Below are positions 11,502 through 22,313 of a stretch of 64,000 bases of DNA, one piece after another. Made by a program: the position numbers and the translations under genes. Source of the DNA: Acidianus manzaensis (GTDB lineage: Archaea; Thermoproteota; Thermoprotei_A; Sulfolobales; Sulfolobaceae); assembly GCF_002116695.1 (NCBI RefSeq), contig NZ_CP020477.1, positions 731,501 to 795,500 of the forward strand. The letters run 5' to 3'. The notes under the pieces were generated by a model, which was given only the letters and a program-made list of their open reading frames with translations, was not told where the DNA came from and did no database searches. Positions within the stretch are counted from its first letter, which is position 1. Each line of letters starts with the position of its first letter.

Positions 11502-11662
11502 TTATTTTCACTATTTTTCCATGCATCAGCGCAGTGAGAACAGCAGAAGTAATGTTTCTCTCCATTTACGTCTAATACATAAGCGTCATCATCTAATGGA
11601 GCTCCACAATGCTCGCATTTATCTGGTGTGTTTGATTGGTTTAATTTAAAATTTAATTTCAT
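11498..11662 (-). CDS. merH: MerH: TRASH-domain mercury-binding protein, 54 aa
   Basis: A 54-residue protein whose core is a TRASH/YHS metal-binding finger: CEHCGAPLDDD (16-26) and HYFCCSHCADAW (37-48). In Sulfolobus solfataricus a TRASH protein, MerH, is encoded directly upstream of merA and hands mercury on to the regulator and reductase. Here the stop of merH overlaps the start of merA (ATGA), giving the same merHA order. The length and the cysteine/histidine spacing fit MerH. The start at 11662 is the only ATG that leaves the whole finger intact. Confidence 0.85.
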   Translation of the reverse strand: MKLNFKLNQSNTPDKCEHCGAPLDDDAYVLDVNGEKHYFCCSHCADAWKNSENK

Positions 11663-11711
11663 TTTCTCACTAATTTTAGTTTATAGTAATCCTTAATAAA
11701 TGTAACTATAT

Positions 11712-11727
11712 ATGAACATATATTCAT
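11712..11727. promoter_or_regulatory. Candidate MerR operator in the merHA-merR divergent region
   Basis: ATGAA-catata-TTCAT is a 5-6-5 dyad in an A+T-rich context, 50 nt upstream of merH and 97 nt upstream of merR. ArsR-type repressors bind such dyads. It is a candidate only; promoters for both genes must lie within 11663-11823. Confidence 0.4.
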
Positions 11728-11823
11728 TTGAAATATTACAGAAACACAGTATTTTAATGCCAATTCTTAACTTATACATGAAATTGCTATAGTCTTTAAG
11801 TATACTATTCATTATATTTAATT

Positions 11824-12162
11824 ATGGAAATTAATCCTTTAATGACTGAGTTAGAATCGTTATTTTCTGCTTTATCTGATGCAACTAGGCTAAGAATTGT
11901 TTTTCTCTTGCTAAGTAAAGATGAAGGATTTACTGTTCAAGAAATTTCTAAGTCTTTGGATAAATCTCAATCTTTAATTTCTCATCATTTAGCATGTCTT
12001 AGAAATTGTGGAATAGTGAAAGTAGAAAAGAAAGGTAAATTTTCAGTATATGTTATTAGTGATACGCATGTAAAGAATATTATAAGAAGTGCTATTGAAC
12101 ATTCTAAAGAGTATAGTAATTCTATTTTGTCTTGTGAGATAATAAAAGAAGAGAAAAGCTAA
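11824..12162 (+). CDS. merR: ArsR-family mercury-responsive regulator
   Basis: A 112-residue winged-helix protein of the ArsR type: an LFSALSDATRLRIVFLLL start, recognition region VQEISKSLDKSQSLISHHL and LACLRNCGIVKVEKKGKFSVYVI wing, the pattern of metal-sensing repressors. Cys residues are present in the recognition/wing region and near the C-terminus (ILSCEI). It lies divergent from merHA across a 161-bp region, matching the arrangement of the Sulfolobus mer locus, where MerR (unrelated to bacterial MerR) controls merHA. A TATA-like ctttaagtata about 28 nt before ATG suggests a leaderless transcript. Confidence 0.85.
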   Translation: MEINPLMTELESLFSALSDATRLRIVFLLLSKDEGFTVQEISKSLDKSQSLISHHLACLRNCGIVKVEKKGKFSVYVISDTHVKNIIRSAIEHSKEYSNSILSCEIIKEEKS

Positions 12163-12611
12163 AGGATTTGGAATGGAGTTTCTTTTATGGTTTTTGCTAT
12201 TACGCTAGTTGAGGTTCTTTCAATTTCTGGCATATTAATTAGTTTTTCTAAGAAATTATTAAGAAATTCTTCTCTATTTTTAAATCTAGCTATAACTATA
12301 AAATCGATATCTCCTAAGATGAAATATACTCCCCAAACTCCAGGTAATTGAGCTAATTTTTTACCTAATGTCTCATGATAATTTTGTCCGTATTTTGCTT
12401 TTATCATAGTAACTACTAAGTAATCTAAGTTTAATGCTGAAGGATCAATGTGAGTATAATAACCTTTTATTACACCTTCTTTTTCCATTTTCTTTATCCT
12501 ATAAGCTACTGTAGATTTAGGTAATTTAACTTCCTGTGATATTTTTTCTAATGGATATTTAGCATCGTTTTGTATAATTTTGAGTATTTTTAAATCTACA
12601 TCGTCTAGCAT
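12159..12611 (-). CDS. Lrp/AsnC-family transcriptional regulator
   Basis: A 150-residue protein with an N-terminal helix-turn-helix (DLKILKIIQNDAKYPLEKI, then KLPKSTVAYRIKKMEKEGVI) and a C-terminal RAM ligand/oligomerisation domain (GVWGVYFILGDIDFIVIARF). These proteins form octamers and respond to amino acids or other small ligands. It overlaps merR by 4 nt in convergent orientation, so it is not part of the mer unit. It lies just upstream (in its own direction) of nothing obvious; the target is unknown. Confidence 0.9.
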   Translation of the reverse strand: MLDDVDLKILKIIQNDAKYPLEKISQEVKLPKSTVAYRIKKMEKEGVIKGYYTHIDPSALNLDYLVVTMIKAKYGQNYHETLGKKLAQLPGVWGVYFILGDIDFIVIARFKNREEFLNNFLEKLINMPEIERTSTSVIAKTIKETPFQIL

Positions 12612-12666
12612 AGTTATATATACAATGAGTAGATTTTAAGCTTTAAATATTATACAATAAAACGAA

Positions 12667-13068
12667 CTATGAATTGGATTGTGTCTTTATTTCTTCCTGT
12701 TTTTTAGGTATATTAACAATATTTTTAGGACTTATCTCATCTTCTATTATCTCGCCTAGAAGTAGAGTAAATCTAAGCACTGAGGCAAAGTATTCTCTAG
12801 ATTCTTTTGATGAATATACTGCACCTTCTAATGATGCTACTGCGTTCATTACTTTTTCATTTCCGAAAGATCTTATATCTTCTCTCATAATTTCAAAATT
12901 TCTTTGAATATATTTTACTATATCCTCATTTATTCCTAAGTATTTCTGAAAGTCCTGTAATGGAAGTCCTTTATCTAATAGTAAAAGGCACGTTCTACTT
13001 AAGTTTTCTATCCTTTCCAAATATCTTCCAGCCCAAAATATTTTGTAACTTGTGCTTTTGCTTATCAT
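12667..13068 (-). CDS. Short alpha-E domain protein (DUF403)
   Basis: A 133-residue all-helical protein beginning MISKSTSYKIFWAGRYLERI, the N-terminal motif of alpha-E (DUF403) proteins (S-x-x-x-x-x-Y/F-W-x-G-R-Y-L-E-R). Usual family members have about 300 residues, so this is a half-size version covering only the first helical unit. It overlaps the transglutaminase gene by 4 nt, with a GGTGG ribosome site before ATG. ATP-grasp, transglutaminase and alpha-E genes occur together in many bacteria, and a peptide-ligating or modifying system has been proposed for them. Confidence 0.75.
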   Translation of the reverse strand: MISKSTSYKIFWAGRYLERIENLSRTCLLLLDKGLPLQDFQKYLGINEDIVKYIQRNFEIMREDIRSFGNEKVMNAVASLEGAVYSSKESREYFASVLRFTLLLGEIIEDEISPKNIVNIPKKQEEIKTQSNS

Positions 13069-13862
13069 TCTTTTTCCACCTTAATATTCAATTTTTTTAA
13101 CCATCCTCTTCCGGAACTAACGAAAGATCCGGTAACAGGAGGTGTATCATAGTAATCTCTTCCTATTGCAAATTTAATATATCCAATTTTGTAAAATCTA
13201 TTTCTAGTAGGATCTACTGGAATCCAACCAGAGTGAGTTTTGAACTCTACCCATGCATGAGTAGTTTTGGGATTATCGTTAACTACACCCATTACGTATC
13301 TTGCTGGAATTCCAGAAGCTCTAAGAAGGCCTATCGTGATCTGAGCTAAATCTTGGCATACTCCATAACCTAATTCAAAACTTTCTTTAGCTGATGTGTT
13401 AACCGTGGTTAAACCTTCCTTATATTTAACTCTATCCTTAACAAAGCTAACTATTTGTCTAACTAATTCATCTAAATTTTTAGCTGATTTTATTATTTCT
13501 TTTGCAGATTCTTTAAAATAATCTACGTCTATAAGCCTGCTAGAATTTAAGAAAACTGGATCATAGATTTTACAAGGTAATTGGCAATTTTCCATTTCTT
13601 GGATATTTATTTCAACTTCACTTTCACTTGCTAAAGTTAACGAATAATGAGGTTCTATAACTTTTATTCGGTATACAGTATTTCCAAAAATATCTTTGAA
13701 TGAAAAAGAATAACCCTTAGGTTCTGAATATACTTTTTCAGTAATTACTTTTTGATTCTCTCCATTATATGGAGTAATCCTAAGAGTATTGTCATTACTG
13801 GTCACTACATCTTCATATTCATATTTTGCCTCATAGAATACTCTGTATCTTAGATTTTCCAT
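13065..13862 (-). CDS. Transglutaminase-like cysteine protease
   Basis: A 265-residue protein with an N-terminal beta-rich region (Bact_transglu_N-like) and a transglutaminase core. The catalytic Cys lies in GYGVCQDLAQITIGLLRASG, His in TTHAWVEF and Asp in VPVDPTRN, giving a complete Cys-His-Asp triad. The family cleaves or forms amide bonds. It overlaps the ATP-grasp gene by 13 nt and the alpha-E gene by 4 nt, with a GGTGA ribosome site before ATG, so translation is coupled. No signal peptide is seen, so it should act in the cytoplasm. Confidence 0.88.
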   Translation of the reverse strand: MENLRYRVFYEAKYEYEDVVTSNDNTLRITPYNGENQKVITEKVYSEPKGYSFSFKDIFGNTVYRIKVIEPHYSLTLASESEVEINIQEMENCQLPCKIYDPVFLNSSRLIDVDYFKESAKEIIKSAKNLDELVRQIVSFVKDRVKYKEGLTTVNTSAKESFELGYGVCQDLAQITIGLLRASGIPARYVMGVVNDNPKTTHAWVEFKTHSGWIPVDPTRNRFYKIGYIKFAIGRDYYDTPPVTGSFVSSGRGWLKKLNIKVEKE

Positions 13863-15172
13863 ACTGGTTTCACCAAACCTCCAGAGGAATTATTTGTAAC
13901 TCTGCTTCCTATAGGGGCTACTCTGCTCAGTATGGTAGATGAAGTCTCATCTATGTAAACGAAAAATCTTAAATCTGCATAAGTCTGGTAAAACGAATCG
14001 TCTATTGCTGAAATTACAGTATCAAAATCTAAAAGTTCTTGAGCCATAAATTCTTCTGGAGTTTTTCTTACTTCATTTATTACTTTAATCTTTTCTTCTT
14101 CTGGCATATCATGTAACACAAAAGTGCCTGCTCCTCCATAGCCTTCTCTTCTTTTTATAACCATGTTTTCAATTTTCTTCTCTACATCTTCTTTCGTTGT
14201 ACCTATTGGAAATGAAAATGGTTGTCTTATTTCTTCATTTATTCCAAATTCTTTCATTATTTGTGGCATGAAACAAAAGGTTAATTTATCATCTGCTATG
14301 CCAGTGCCTGGAGCATTTACGATATTTACGTTTCCCCTTAAGTATGTATTCATCAAACCAGGGGTTAGGATATCTAGATCTTCAATTCTCCTATATATTA
14401 CGTCTACGTGAATTTCTCCCTCTATAGTATCTACTAGAACCTCATTTTCTTTTATTTTTAAGTCAGAAGGTTCTGCAAGTATTAAATTTAGTTTATCTGA
14501 AAAATATTTATGTTCGAAATATGCTGAATTAAGTGTTCCATCAGTTAGAATTACTATTACAGGATCTTTCGTATCTGAAGCTTTTTCTAATGTCTTTTTT
14601 AATTTTTCTAATCCATCACCTTCATTTCCTTTTATATGATAATAATCTCCTAAAACTCTTTCAGTTAAGTCAGAAGATTTTAATGCATAGCTCATACCTG
14701 AAGGAATTCTTACGTTATCTTCTAGAATAAACGGAATTCCATTTACGTTAACTATATCTTCACCAAAAATGTACACATAAATACCTTTAGGAGGATCAAA
14801 GTCAATCATTTCTGGTCTAAAGTATGGAGAAGACTCTATCAAAATATCTGGAACTATTACCTTATCCCTATGATAATATTCATAGAGAAATTTATTTATT
14901 GCTTCTGCCCTACTTTTTAATCCTTCAGATATTTTCTCAAAAAGAGAAGAATCTATTAACCTTGGTACAGGATCTACTTTTATACTGCGATAAAAATTTT
15001 TTGTATAAAAAGTGAATCCTTCCCTATAAGCTAATTGATTAATTAAATTTACGTATTTGAAATAATTATGGATTTCCTCTAGATCATTTTCTAGCGTTTT
15101 GTATTTTTCGTCATTAAATTCTAGAAAAGAATTCTCAGAAAAGCGTTTGAACTTTATCATTAATATAAACAT
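13850..15172 (-). CDS. Circularly permuted ATP-grasp protein (DUF404/DUF407 family)
   Basis: The 440-residue protein shows the hallmarks of circularly permuted ATP-grasp ligases: FILEDNVRIPSGMSYAL (about 146-162), YRRIEDLDILTPGL, NAPGTGIADDK, and the nucleotide loop RREGYGGAGTFV (about 343-354). The family is thought to join amino acids or peptides using ATP. Together with the overlapping transglutaminase and alpha-E genes it forms a three-gene operon. Two start codons fit, at 15172 and 15160 (MIKFKRF); the second gives a more usual N-terminus. Confidence 0.88.
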   Translation of the reverse strand: MFILMIKFKRFSENSFLEFNDEKYKTLENDLEEIHNYFKYVNLINQLAYREGFTFYTKNFYRSIKVDPVPRLIDSSLFEKISEGLKSRAEAINKFLYEYYHRDKVIVPDILIESSPYFRPEMIDFDPPKGIYVYIFGEDIVNVNGIPFILEDNVRIPSGMSYALKSSDLTERVLGDYYHIKGNEGDGLEKLKKTLEKASDTKDPVIVILTDGTLNSAYFEHKYFSDKLNLILAEPSDLKIKENEVLVDTIEGEIHVDVIYRRIEDLDILTPGLMNTYLRGNVNIVNAPGTGIADDKLTFCFMPQIMKEFGINEEIRQPFSFPIGTTKEDVEKKIENMVIKRREGYGGAGTFVLHDMPEEEKIKVINEVRKTPEEFMAQELLDFDTVISAIDDSFYQTYADLRFFVYIDETSSTILSRVAPIGSRVTNNSSGGLVKPVWKI

Positions 15173-15398
15173 AAATTAACGTACTATAAAAAGTATTAAA
15201 GGTAAGATAGTGTACATTGTTTATTATTTTACCCTCTTTTTCTGTAAAGTTTCTAATAAATAGATAATAGTATAATCTAAAATATAAATGTTTTACAACA
15301 AAAAATAAAACGTAATATTAAGAAAAGATCTAAAATACATTATCATTATTCTTATTTCTTATTCTATAGAATTAGAAAATATTTCCATTAATTGCTAG

Positions 15399-15433
15399 CC
15401 CTTCTTCAAAGTATCTTGATTTTGTTAGAAGGG
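15399..15433. promoter_or_regulatory. Inverted repeat and TATA box upstream of the GH15 gene
   Basis: CCCTTCT (15399-15405) and AGAAGGG (15427-15433) are reverse complements, the only G+C-rich patch in this 299-bp gap. They end a few nt before a TATA-like tttttaat, about 30 nt upstream of the GH15 ATG. The rest of 15173-15471 shows no gene. Confidence 0.35.
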
Positions 15434-15468
15434 AAGTCTAAGTTTTTAATTACTAACTCATTCTTTAA

Positions 15469-17217
<1,749 letters not shown>

Positions 17218-17228
17218 AAGATTATTAC

Positions 17229-18281
17229 TCATTTCAGTATTACAGCAGCATTTGGATCTATTAGATATGGAGCTATTTTACTTGAAATTAAGTAATCAGA
17301 ATATATACCTTCTTTACCTAAGAATTCTACACTAGGTTTAGTATTCTCTAATATATAGAATCCTTTTTTAGATACTACTAAAATGTTTGAAACGTAAGGG
17401 CATACTGTTATTTTACAACAATCCTTAAGCAATTCTATCTCATAACTTCCTGTTTTATCGTAGACTCTAAATAACTTGGAATACAATGATGGAGATAGTA
17501 CTACTGAAATATCATTATCTGGAAATCCGCTACTAGAAATAATATCTTTTGCTTTAATAATATCCAAAGCTATATTACCTGGAATCTCATAATCCGATGA
17601 TTTTTCTTTTCTTCCCCTTTCAATTATTGATAAAGGATGTTTAAAAAGCAAATACGAATCTTCTAGTTGAGAATATTTTAGTCCTGCTTTGTAAATGACA
17701 TTAATTGCTCTGCTGATTGGAATATCACTTCTAATCTTAAATTGTACACTTAGAAGATCTAACTTATATAAAGAAGAACTTTGTTTTTGAATTATTTCAT
17801 CTTCTGATTCTTGAATATCGTAAACTGAAATACTTTCATCTGGATATACAAGAAGTGTTCCTATATTTCTTATTTTTCTTGTTAAAAGAGCTTCATTAAT
17901 AATTTTATCAATACTAATTTCTGTATTATCTTTCTTATCAGATATAACTGCATTTTCATCACTTCTATTTAATGGGATAGGAAATTCAGTATTTTCATTT
18001 AATAGTTTTGATGCTTCATTCCATCCTTTTATCATATACTCAAAATCTTCCTTACTAGTATAGTATAATAATCTCAAGAACTCTCCAAAATGCGTTATTT
18101 CTTCTTTTGCTATATCATCGTGAACCTTCTTAACGAAATCATCTCCATATAATTTTCCTTGCTGTAAATAGTAATTTATTGCGTCTAACTCTGCCATCAG
18201 ATCTCCTCTTATAGCTCTAATAATTTCTTCCTTGTCCATCTTTTCTTTTCTGAACGAATTTGAAGGATCAGAAGAAAACAT
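17229..18281 (-). CDS. Encapsulin with fused N-terminal ferritin-like domain
   Basis: The 350-residue protein joins two parts. Residues 15-90 form a short two-helix ferritin-like domain with iron ligands Glu31 and Glu61-x-x-His64 (spacing as in encapsulated ferritins). After a linker, residues about 125-350 form an HK97-fold encapsulin shell domain (NEALLTRKIRNIGTLLVYPD, then ISRAINVIYKAG and FLGKEGIYSDYLISSKIAPY). The same fusion is known from the Pyrococcus furiosus virus-like particle. The product should self-assemble into a nanocompartment that oxidises and stores iron. The start at 18281 is favoured because a TATA-like ttttttatt lies about 30 nt upstream; M15 (MDKEEII) is an alternative. 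Confidence 0.88.
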   Translation of the reverse strand: MFSSDPSNSFRKEKMDKEEIIRAIRGDLMAELDAINYYLQQGKLYGDDFVKKVHDDIAKEEITHFGEFLRLLYYTSKEDFEYMIKGWNEASKLLNENTEFPIPLNRSDENAVISDKKDNTEISIDKIINEALLTRKIRNIGTLLVYPDESISVYDIQESEDEIIQKQSSSLYKLDLLSVQFKIRSDIPISRAINVIYKAGLKYSQLEDSYLLFKHPLSIIERGRKEKSSDYEIPGNIALDIIKAKDIISSSGFPDNDISVVLSPSLYSKLFRVYDKTGSYEIELLKDCCKITVCPYVSNILVVSKKGFYILENTKPSVEFLGKEGIYSDYLISSKIAPYLIDPNAAVILK

Positions 18282-18622
18282 ATTCTCAATAGTATATAGT
18301 TTGAAAGAATAAAAAAGGCATTTAATAACTTGTCGATTTGCTTACATTTAATAATGTTAAAGATTTTAACGTAATTTTTATCACATAATATTAAATATCT
18401 TCAAAATTTGCCATAAAGTGAAATTGATCCAAACTAATAGCAGTTAAAACTAAAAATTAGGCCTTTACTTGGCCTTTTACTGATGTTAGGATTTTAAAAC
18501 TAATATTAGTGTTAAATTCTAAATAATTTGAAACGTACTTAAAATATAATGAAATAATTATTTTAAAAATTCCAACTATGGCTTCTTAAAAAGCTTATTA
18601 ATCCAATTTAAACTGTTATTTT
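18282..18622. other. 341-bp divergent intergenic region (encapsulin / GH1)
   Basis: It holds the two divergent promoters. The only structure I see is an imperfect tandem of GGCCTTTACTT (18460-18470) and GGCCTTTTACT (18471-18481). No RNA gene or open frame is convincing. Confidence 0.5.
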
Positions 18623-19745
<1,123 letters not shown>

Positions 19746-19771
<26 letters not shown>

Positions 19772-20126
19772 AAAATAGGCCTTTTAGTGAAATTAATATT
19801 TTCTTAGCTTTTTCTATATCTCCTGAATTTAATAAATTAAATATTAATTGTATTTTTCTTGAAGCTTCTGGAATAGATGGTGCAATTTCATTATCTACTA
19901 TTAAAGGAACATTTTCATCATATCTCAAAAATTGATATAAACATTTATCTTCACTAATGTATTTAACAACAAAAACGTTATTATCTATTTTGACTATTTC
20001 TAATCCCTCTAAATCTTTTCCTATTATCACTCTATTTTCTGTTCTAATAAAGAAGAATCCTGAGGGTATGATTTTTACTTTCAAATCTTTAGTTATCAAG
20101 TCTTTCAAGCTAAGTACTCTTTTCAT
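19746..20126 (-). CDS. Hypothetical protein, 126 aa, behind a 15-bp palindrome
   Basis: I do not recognise this 126-residue protein. The N-terminal 85 residues look beta-rich (IIPSGFFFIRTENRVIIGKD), followed by two amphipathic helices (EASRKIQLIFNLLNSGDI and KAKKILISLKGL). No signal peptide, metal site or helix-turn-helix is clear. It has its own leaderless promoter (tttttatat about 29 nt before ATG) with a perfect dyad over the expected transcription start, so it is tightly controlled. Downstream of an equally unknown gene in the same direction. Confidence 0.7.
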
Positions 20127-20129
20127 ATA

Positions 20130-20144
20130 TTAGGGTAACCCTAA
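20130..20144. promoter_or_regulatory. Perfect 15-bp dyad TTAGGGT-A-ACCCTAA
   Basis: The dyad lies 3 nt before the ATG at 20126 (minus strand) and just after the TATA-like tttttatat, exactly where a repressor would block a leaderless promoter. Its G+C content stands out from the surrounding A+T-rich DNA. No second copy was noticed in this window. Confidence 0.5.
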
Positions 20145-20188
20145 AGAGATATAAAAACTTTATTGGTAATCTTGCTTCTTTTTATAAG

Positions 20189-20923
20189 TTAATATAAAAA
20201 TGAGACTGAAGTACCACCATAAACTCTAATATTGAATTCGCCTTTGAGCTTTACCAATTCTATTTCATTAAATGAGACTTTGTCATCTGAATGTTTTATA
20301 TATACTCCTCTTAGTTCTTTATTAACGAGTAATAATCTGAAAGTTTCTTCACCTGATCCCCTAATATATAGGACAGGGTAGTTATAGAACCTTAACGTTA
20401 GATCTTCTACATATTCCGTAACATCGTTAATATTCTTTTGTTCCTCTAAGAGAATTTTCATGTATGTTGCTAATCTAGTTATAAATGATACTTTACTTAG
20501 ATTTTCTGATAATTCAAGATTTTTATTATTTCTATTACTAATTTTTTGTTCTAATTCTAATTTATAGGTATTTAATATATTTGTTTTAATGTTATCTATC
20601 AAATCATTTATTACCTTTTCCATGTTTTTTTCATTATCTCCCTCGTAAATTATTCTCAGGTCCGCTTCGTCAACTAAAAGAATAATTCTTAAACTACAAT
20701 TACCTACAAATTTATGTTCAATATATTTGTCTTTATTTACAGTATAAATTTTGAATTTTAATTTTTCTTTTAAAAATCCTTGATCAATCACTATTTCATT
20801 TTCATTAGAATTTTTTATATTTGGCATGCATTTTAGTACGTTATCTTTATTTTCAAACCAAAGTTTTAAGAAATTCTCATCGTCTATAGGTAACTTTGTA
20901 ACTCTACTTAGCATTATAAACAT
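20189..20923 (-). CDS. Hypothetical protein, possible SRPBCC (START-like) N-terminal domain
   Basis: The 244-residue protein is of unknown function. Residues about 5-110 (KLPIDDENFLKLWFENKDNV, alternating strands, then a long amphipathic helix) resemble the SRPBCC/DUF3211 folds of Sulfolobales, in which the clearer relative here is the 46.5-kb gene. The C-terminal 90 residues (from YVEDLTLRFYNYPVLYIRG) form a separate beta-rich domain I cannot name. There are no membrane segments. Starts at 20923 or M4 (20914). Likely cytoplasmic; ligand unknown. Confidence 0.55.
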   Translation of the reverse strand: MFIMLSRVTKLPIDDENFLKLWFENKDNVLKCMPNIKNSNENEIVIDQGFLKEKLKFKIYTVNKDKYIEHKFVGNCSLRIILLVDEADLRIIYEGDNEKNMEKVINDLIDNIKTNILNTYKLELEQKISNRNNKNLELSENLSKVSFITRLATYMKILLEEQKNINDVTEYVEDLTLRFYNYPVLYIRGSGEETFRLLLVNKELRGVYIKHSDDKVSFNEIELVKLKGEFNIRVYGGTSVSFLY

Positions 20924-21068
20924 ATTAAGTTAAAAAATCTATATAAGACTTTCTATTAATTTGTTTGCTTAACAAAATATTAGTTTCTATTATAAATAAA
21001 TAATTTCTGATTTAAATTATATATGTTAGTTAGTATTATATTTTACAAAAATAGTCTTTAAGTAAATC

Positions 21069-21154
21069 GTGAACTACCCTATAAGGGGGCTATTCATCCC
21101 CAACTTCTGATGGGGACTTCCGCCCCCTTAACCCCCAGTAATGTTAAAAAAGTT
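21069..21154 (-). mobile_element. 86-bp internally deleted derivative (MITE) of the IS200/IS605 element
   Basis: Read on the minus strand, this unit starts with the left end of the IS at 24.4 kb (AACTTTTTTAACATTACTGG, then the GGGGGC/GCCCCC hairpin) and passes directly into the IS right end GGGTAGTTCAC, without tnpA or tnpB. Identity with the IS left end is nearly complete over about 74 bp, and similarity at the right stops exactly after TTCAC in both. It is inverted relative to the IS. It sits 17 bp before the MFS gene. Confidence 0.75.
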
Positions 21155-21171
21155 CGATAAGAAACTTTCTT

Positions 21172-22284
21172 ATGAATAATAAACTCGGTCTTTTTAGCGT
21201 ATTCATTCCATTTTTACTATCAGCATATGTAATGTACTCAATAACATTTATTTTACAAAATATTAGTAAAGCTTTTTCAGTTAGCTTTTCTCTCGTAGTA
21301 TTGGCTGTAACACTTAGTTGGATAGGAGGAGCTTTTGGTGGATTCGCATTTGGAATTTTAGCAGATAAGATAGGAAGGAAAAAGGCTCTTCTAATTTCAA
21401 TAGCTTTGTTCTCTATTCTAGGTATTATATCTGGATTTATAAATAATTTAATAGAATTATATGTTTTATGGTTTTTTGTAGGTGTAGGAGTTAATGGAGA
21501 AAACGGAATAAGTTATGCGATAGTAGCAGAGCTAAGATTCACTAACTTAAGAGGATTCTCTGGTGGTATAATGCAAGGTCTTTACGCTTTAGGTTCATTG
21601 TTAGGAGCTTTAACTGCTACATTTATAGCTCCAATAAATTGGAGGTATATGTTTATTGTTACTGGACTTATTTCTTTAATTTCATTTATTTTCTGGATAT
21701 GGATACCTGAAGAAAAATTTAAAGGAAATATAAAAATGAAAATATCTGATATTTTCTCTAAAAATCTTTTAAAAATTACTATTATAGGTTCAATAATATC
21801 CTTAGCTTCCTTCCTTTACTTGATACCTGTATTTAGTCTAATGCCTACTACATTAGAAGATTTACATGTCTCTAATTATGATATTATTATTGCTATAGCA
21901 GACTTAGTTTCCGTATTTGCTTATTCATTTTCCGGATATATGTCAGATATTTATGGAAGAAAAAGGACCGTAGAATATTTTTCTATAGTTGCGATTATTT
22001 CTTCATTAATTTTCTTTTTTCTTATTAAAATCACATTTATTCCAGTATTCTTAGTATTTGCGTTCTCGGCGTTCTTTGCTTTCTTCGGAGTTTGGATAAG
22101 TGAATTATATCCTATGCAAGTAAGAGCTACTGGAGCTAATTTTACTTTACTAATAGGTAGACTAATTGGAGGTGGATTCGGAACGCTTCTAGTAAGCTTA
22201 ATTCCTTTACCTTTATATGAAAGCTTAGGAATAGATTTAACGATAACTTCGATAGTCGTATTAATTGGAGCAATAATAATATGA
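21172..22284 (+). CDS. MFS transporter, metabolite permease
   Basis: The 370-residue protein has 12 predicted helices and the MFS motif [12 protein letters not shown] between helices 2 and 3; a matching [12 protein letters not shown] follows helix 8. The protein ends straight after helix 12 (VLIGAIII) with no cytoplasmic tail, and the stop is TGA where TGG would extend it, so slight C-terminal truncation is possible. Substrate is unknown; the pattern resembles sugar/organic acid proton symporters. Its promoter region is occupied by the MITE, which may affect expression. The convergent M20 peptidase lies 29 nt away. Confidence 0.82.
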   Translation: MNNKLGLFSVFIPFLLSAYVMYSITFILQNISKAFSVSFSLVVLAVTLSWIGGAFGGFAFGILADKIGRKKALLISIALFSILGIISGFINNLIELYVLWFFVGVGVNGENGISYAIVAELRFTNLRGFSGGIMQGLYALGSLLGALTATFIAPINWRYMFIVTGLISLISFIFWIWIPEEKFKGNIKMKISDIFSKNLLKITIIGSIISLASFLYLIPVFSLMPTTLEDLHVSNYDIIIAIADLVSVFAYSFSGYMSDIYGRKRTVEYFSIVAIISSLIFFFLIKITFIPVFLVFAFSAFFAFFGVWISELYPMQVRATGANFTLLIGRLIGGGFGTLLVSLIPLPLYESLGIDLTITSIVVLIGAIII

Positions 22285-22313
22285 TTTCTTGAAAACAAGC
22301 TTAATAACAAATT

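Noticed and set aside
18460..18481. GGCCTTTACTT tandem between encapsulin and GH1 as an iron operator
   Set aside because: The repeat is imperfect, sits far from both start codons and has no symmetry typical of metal regulators.
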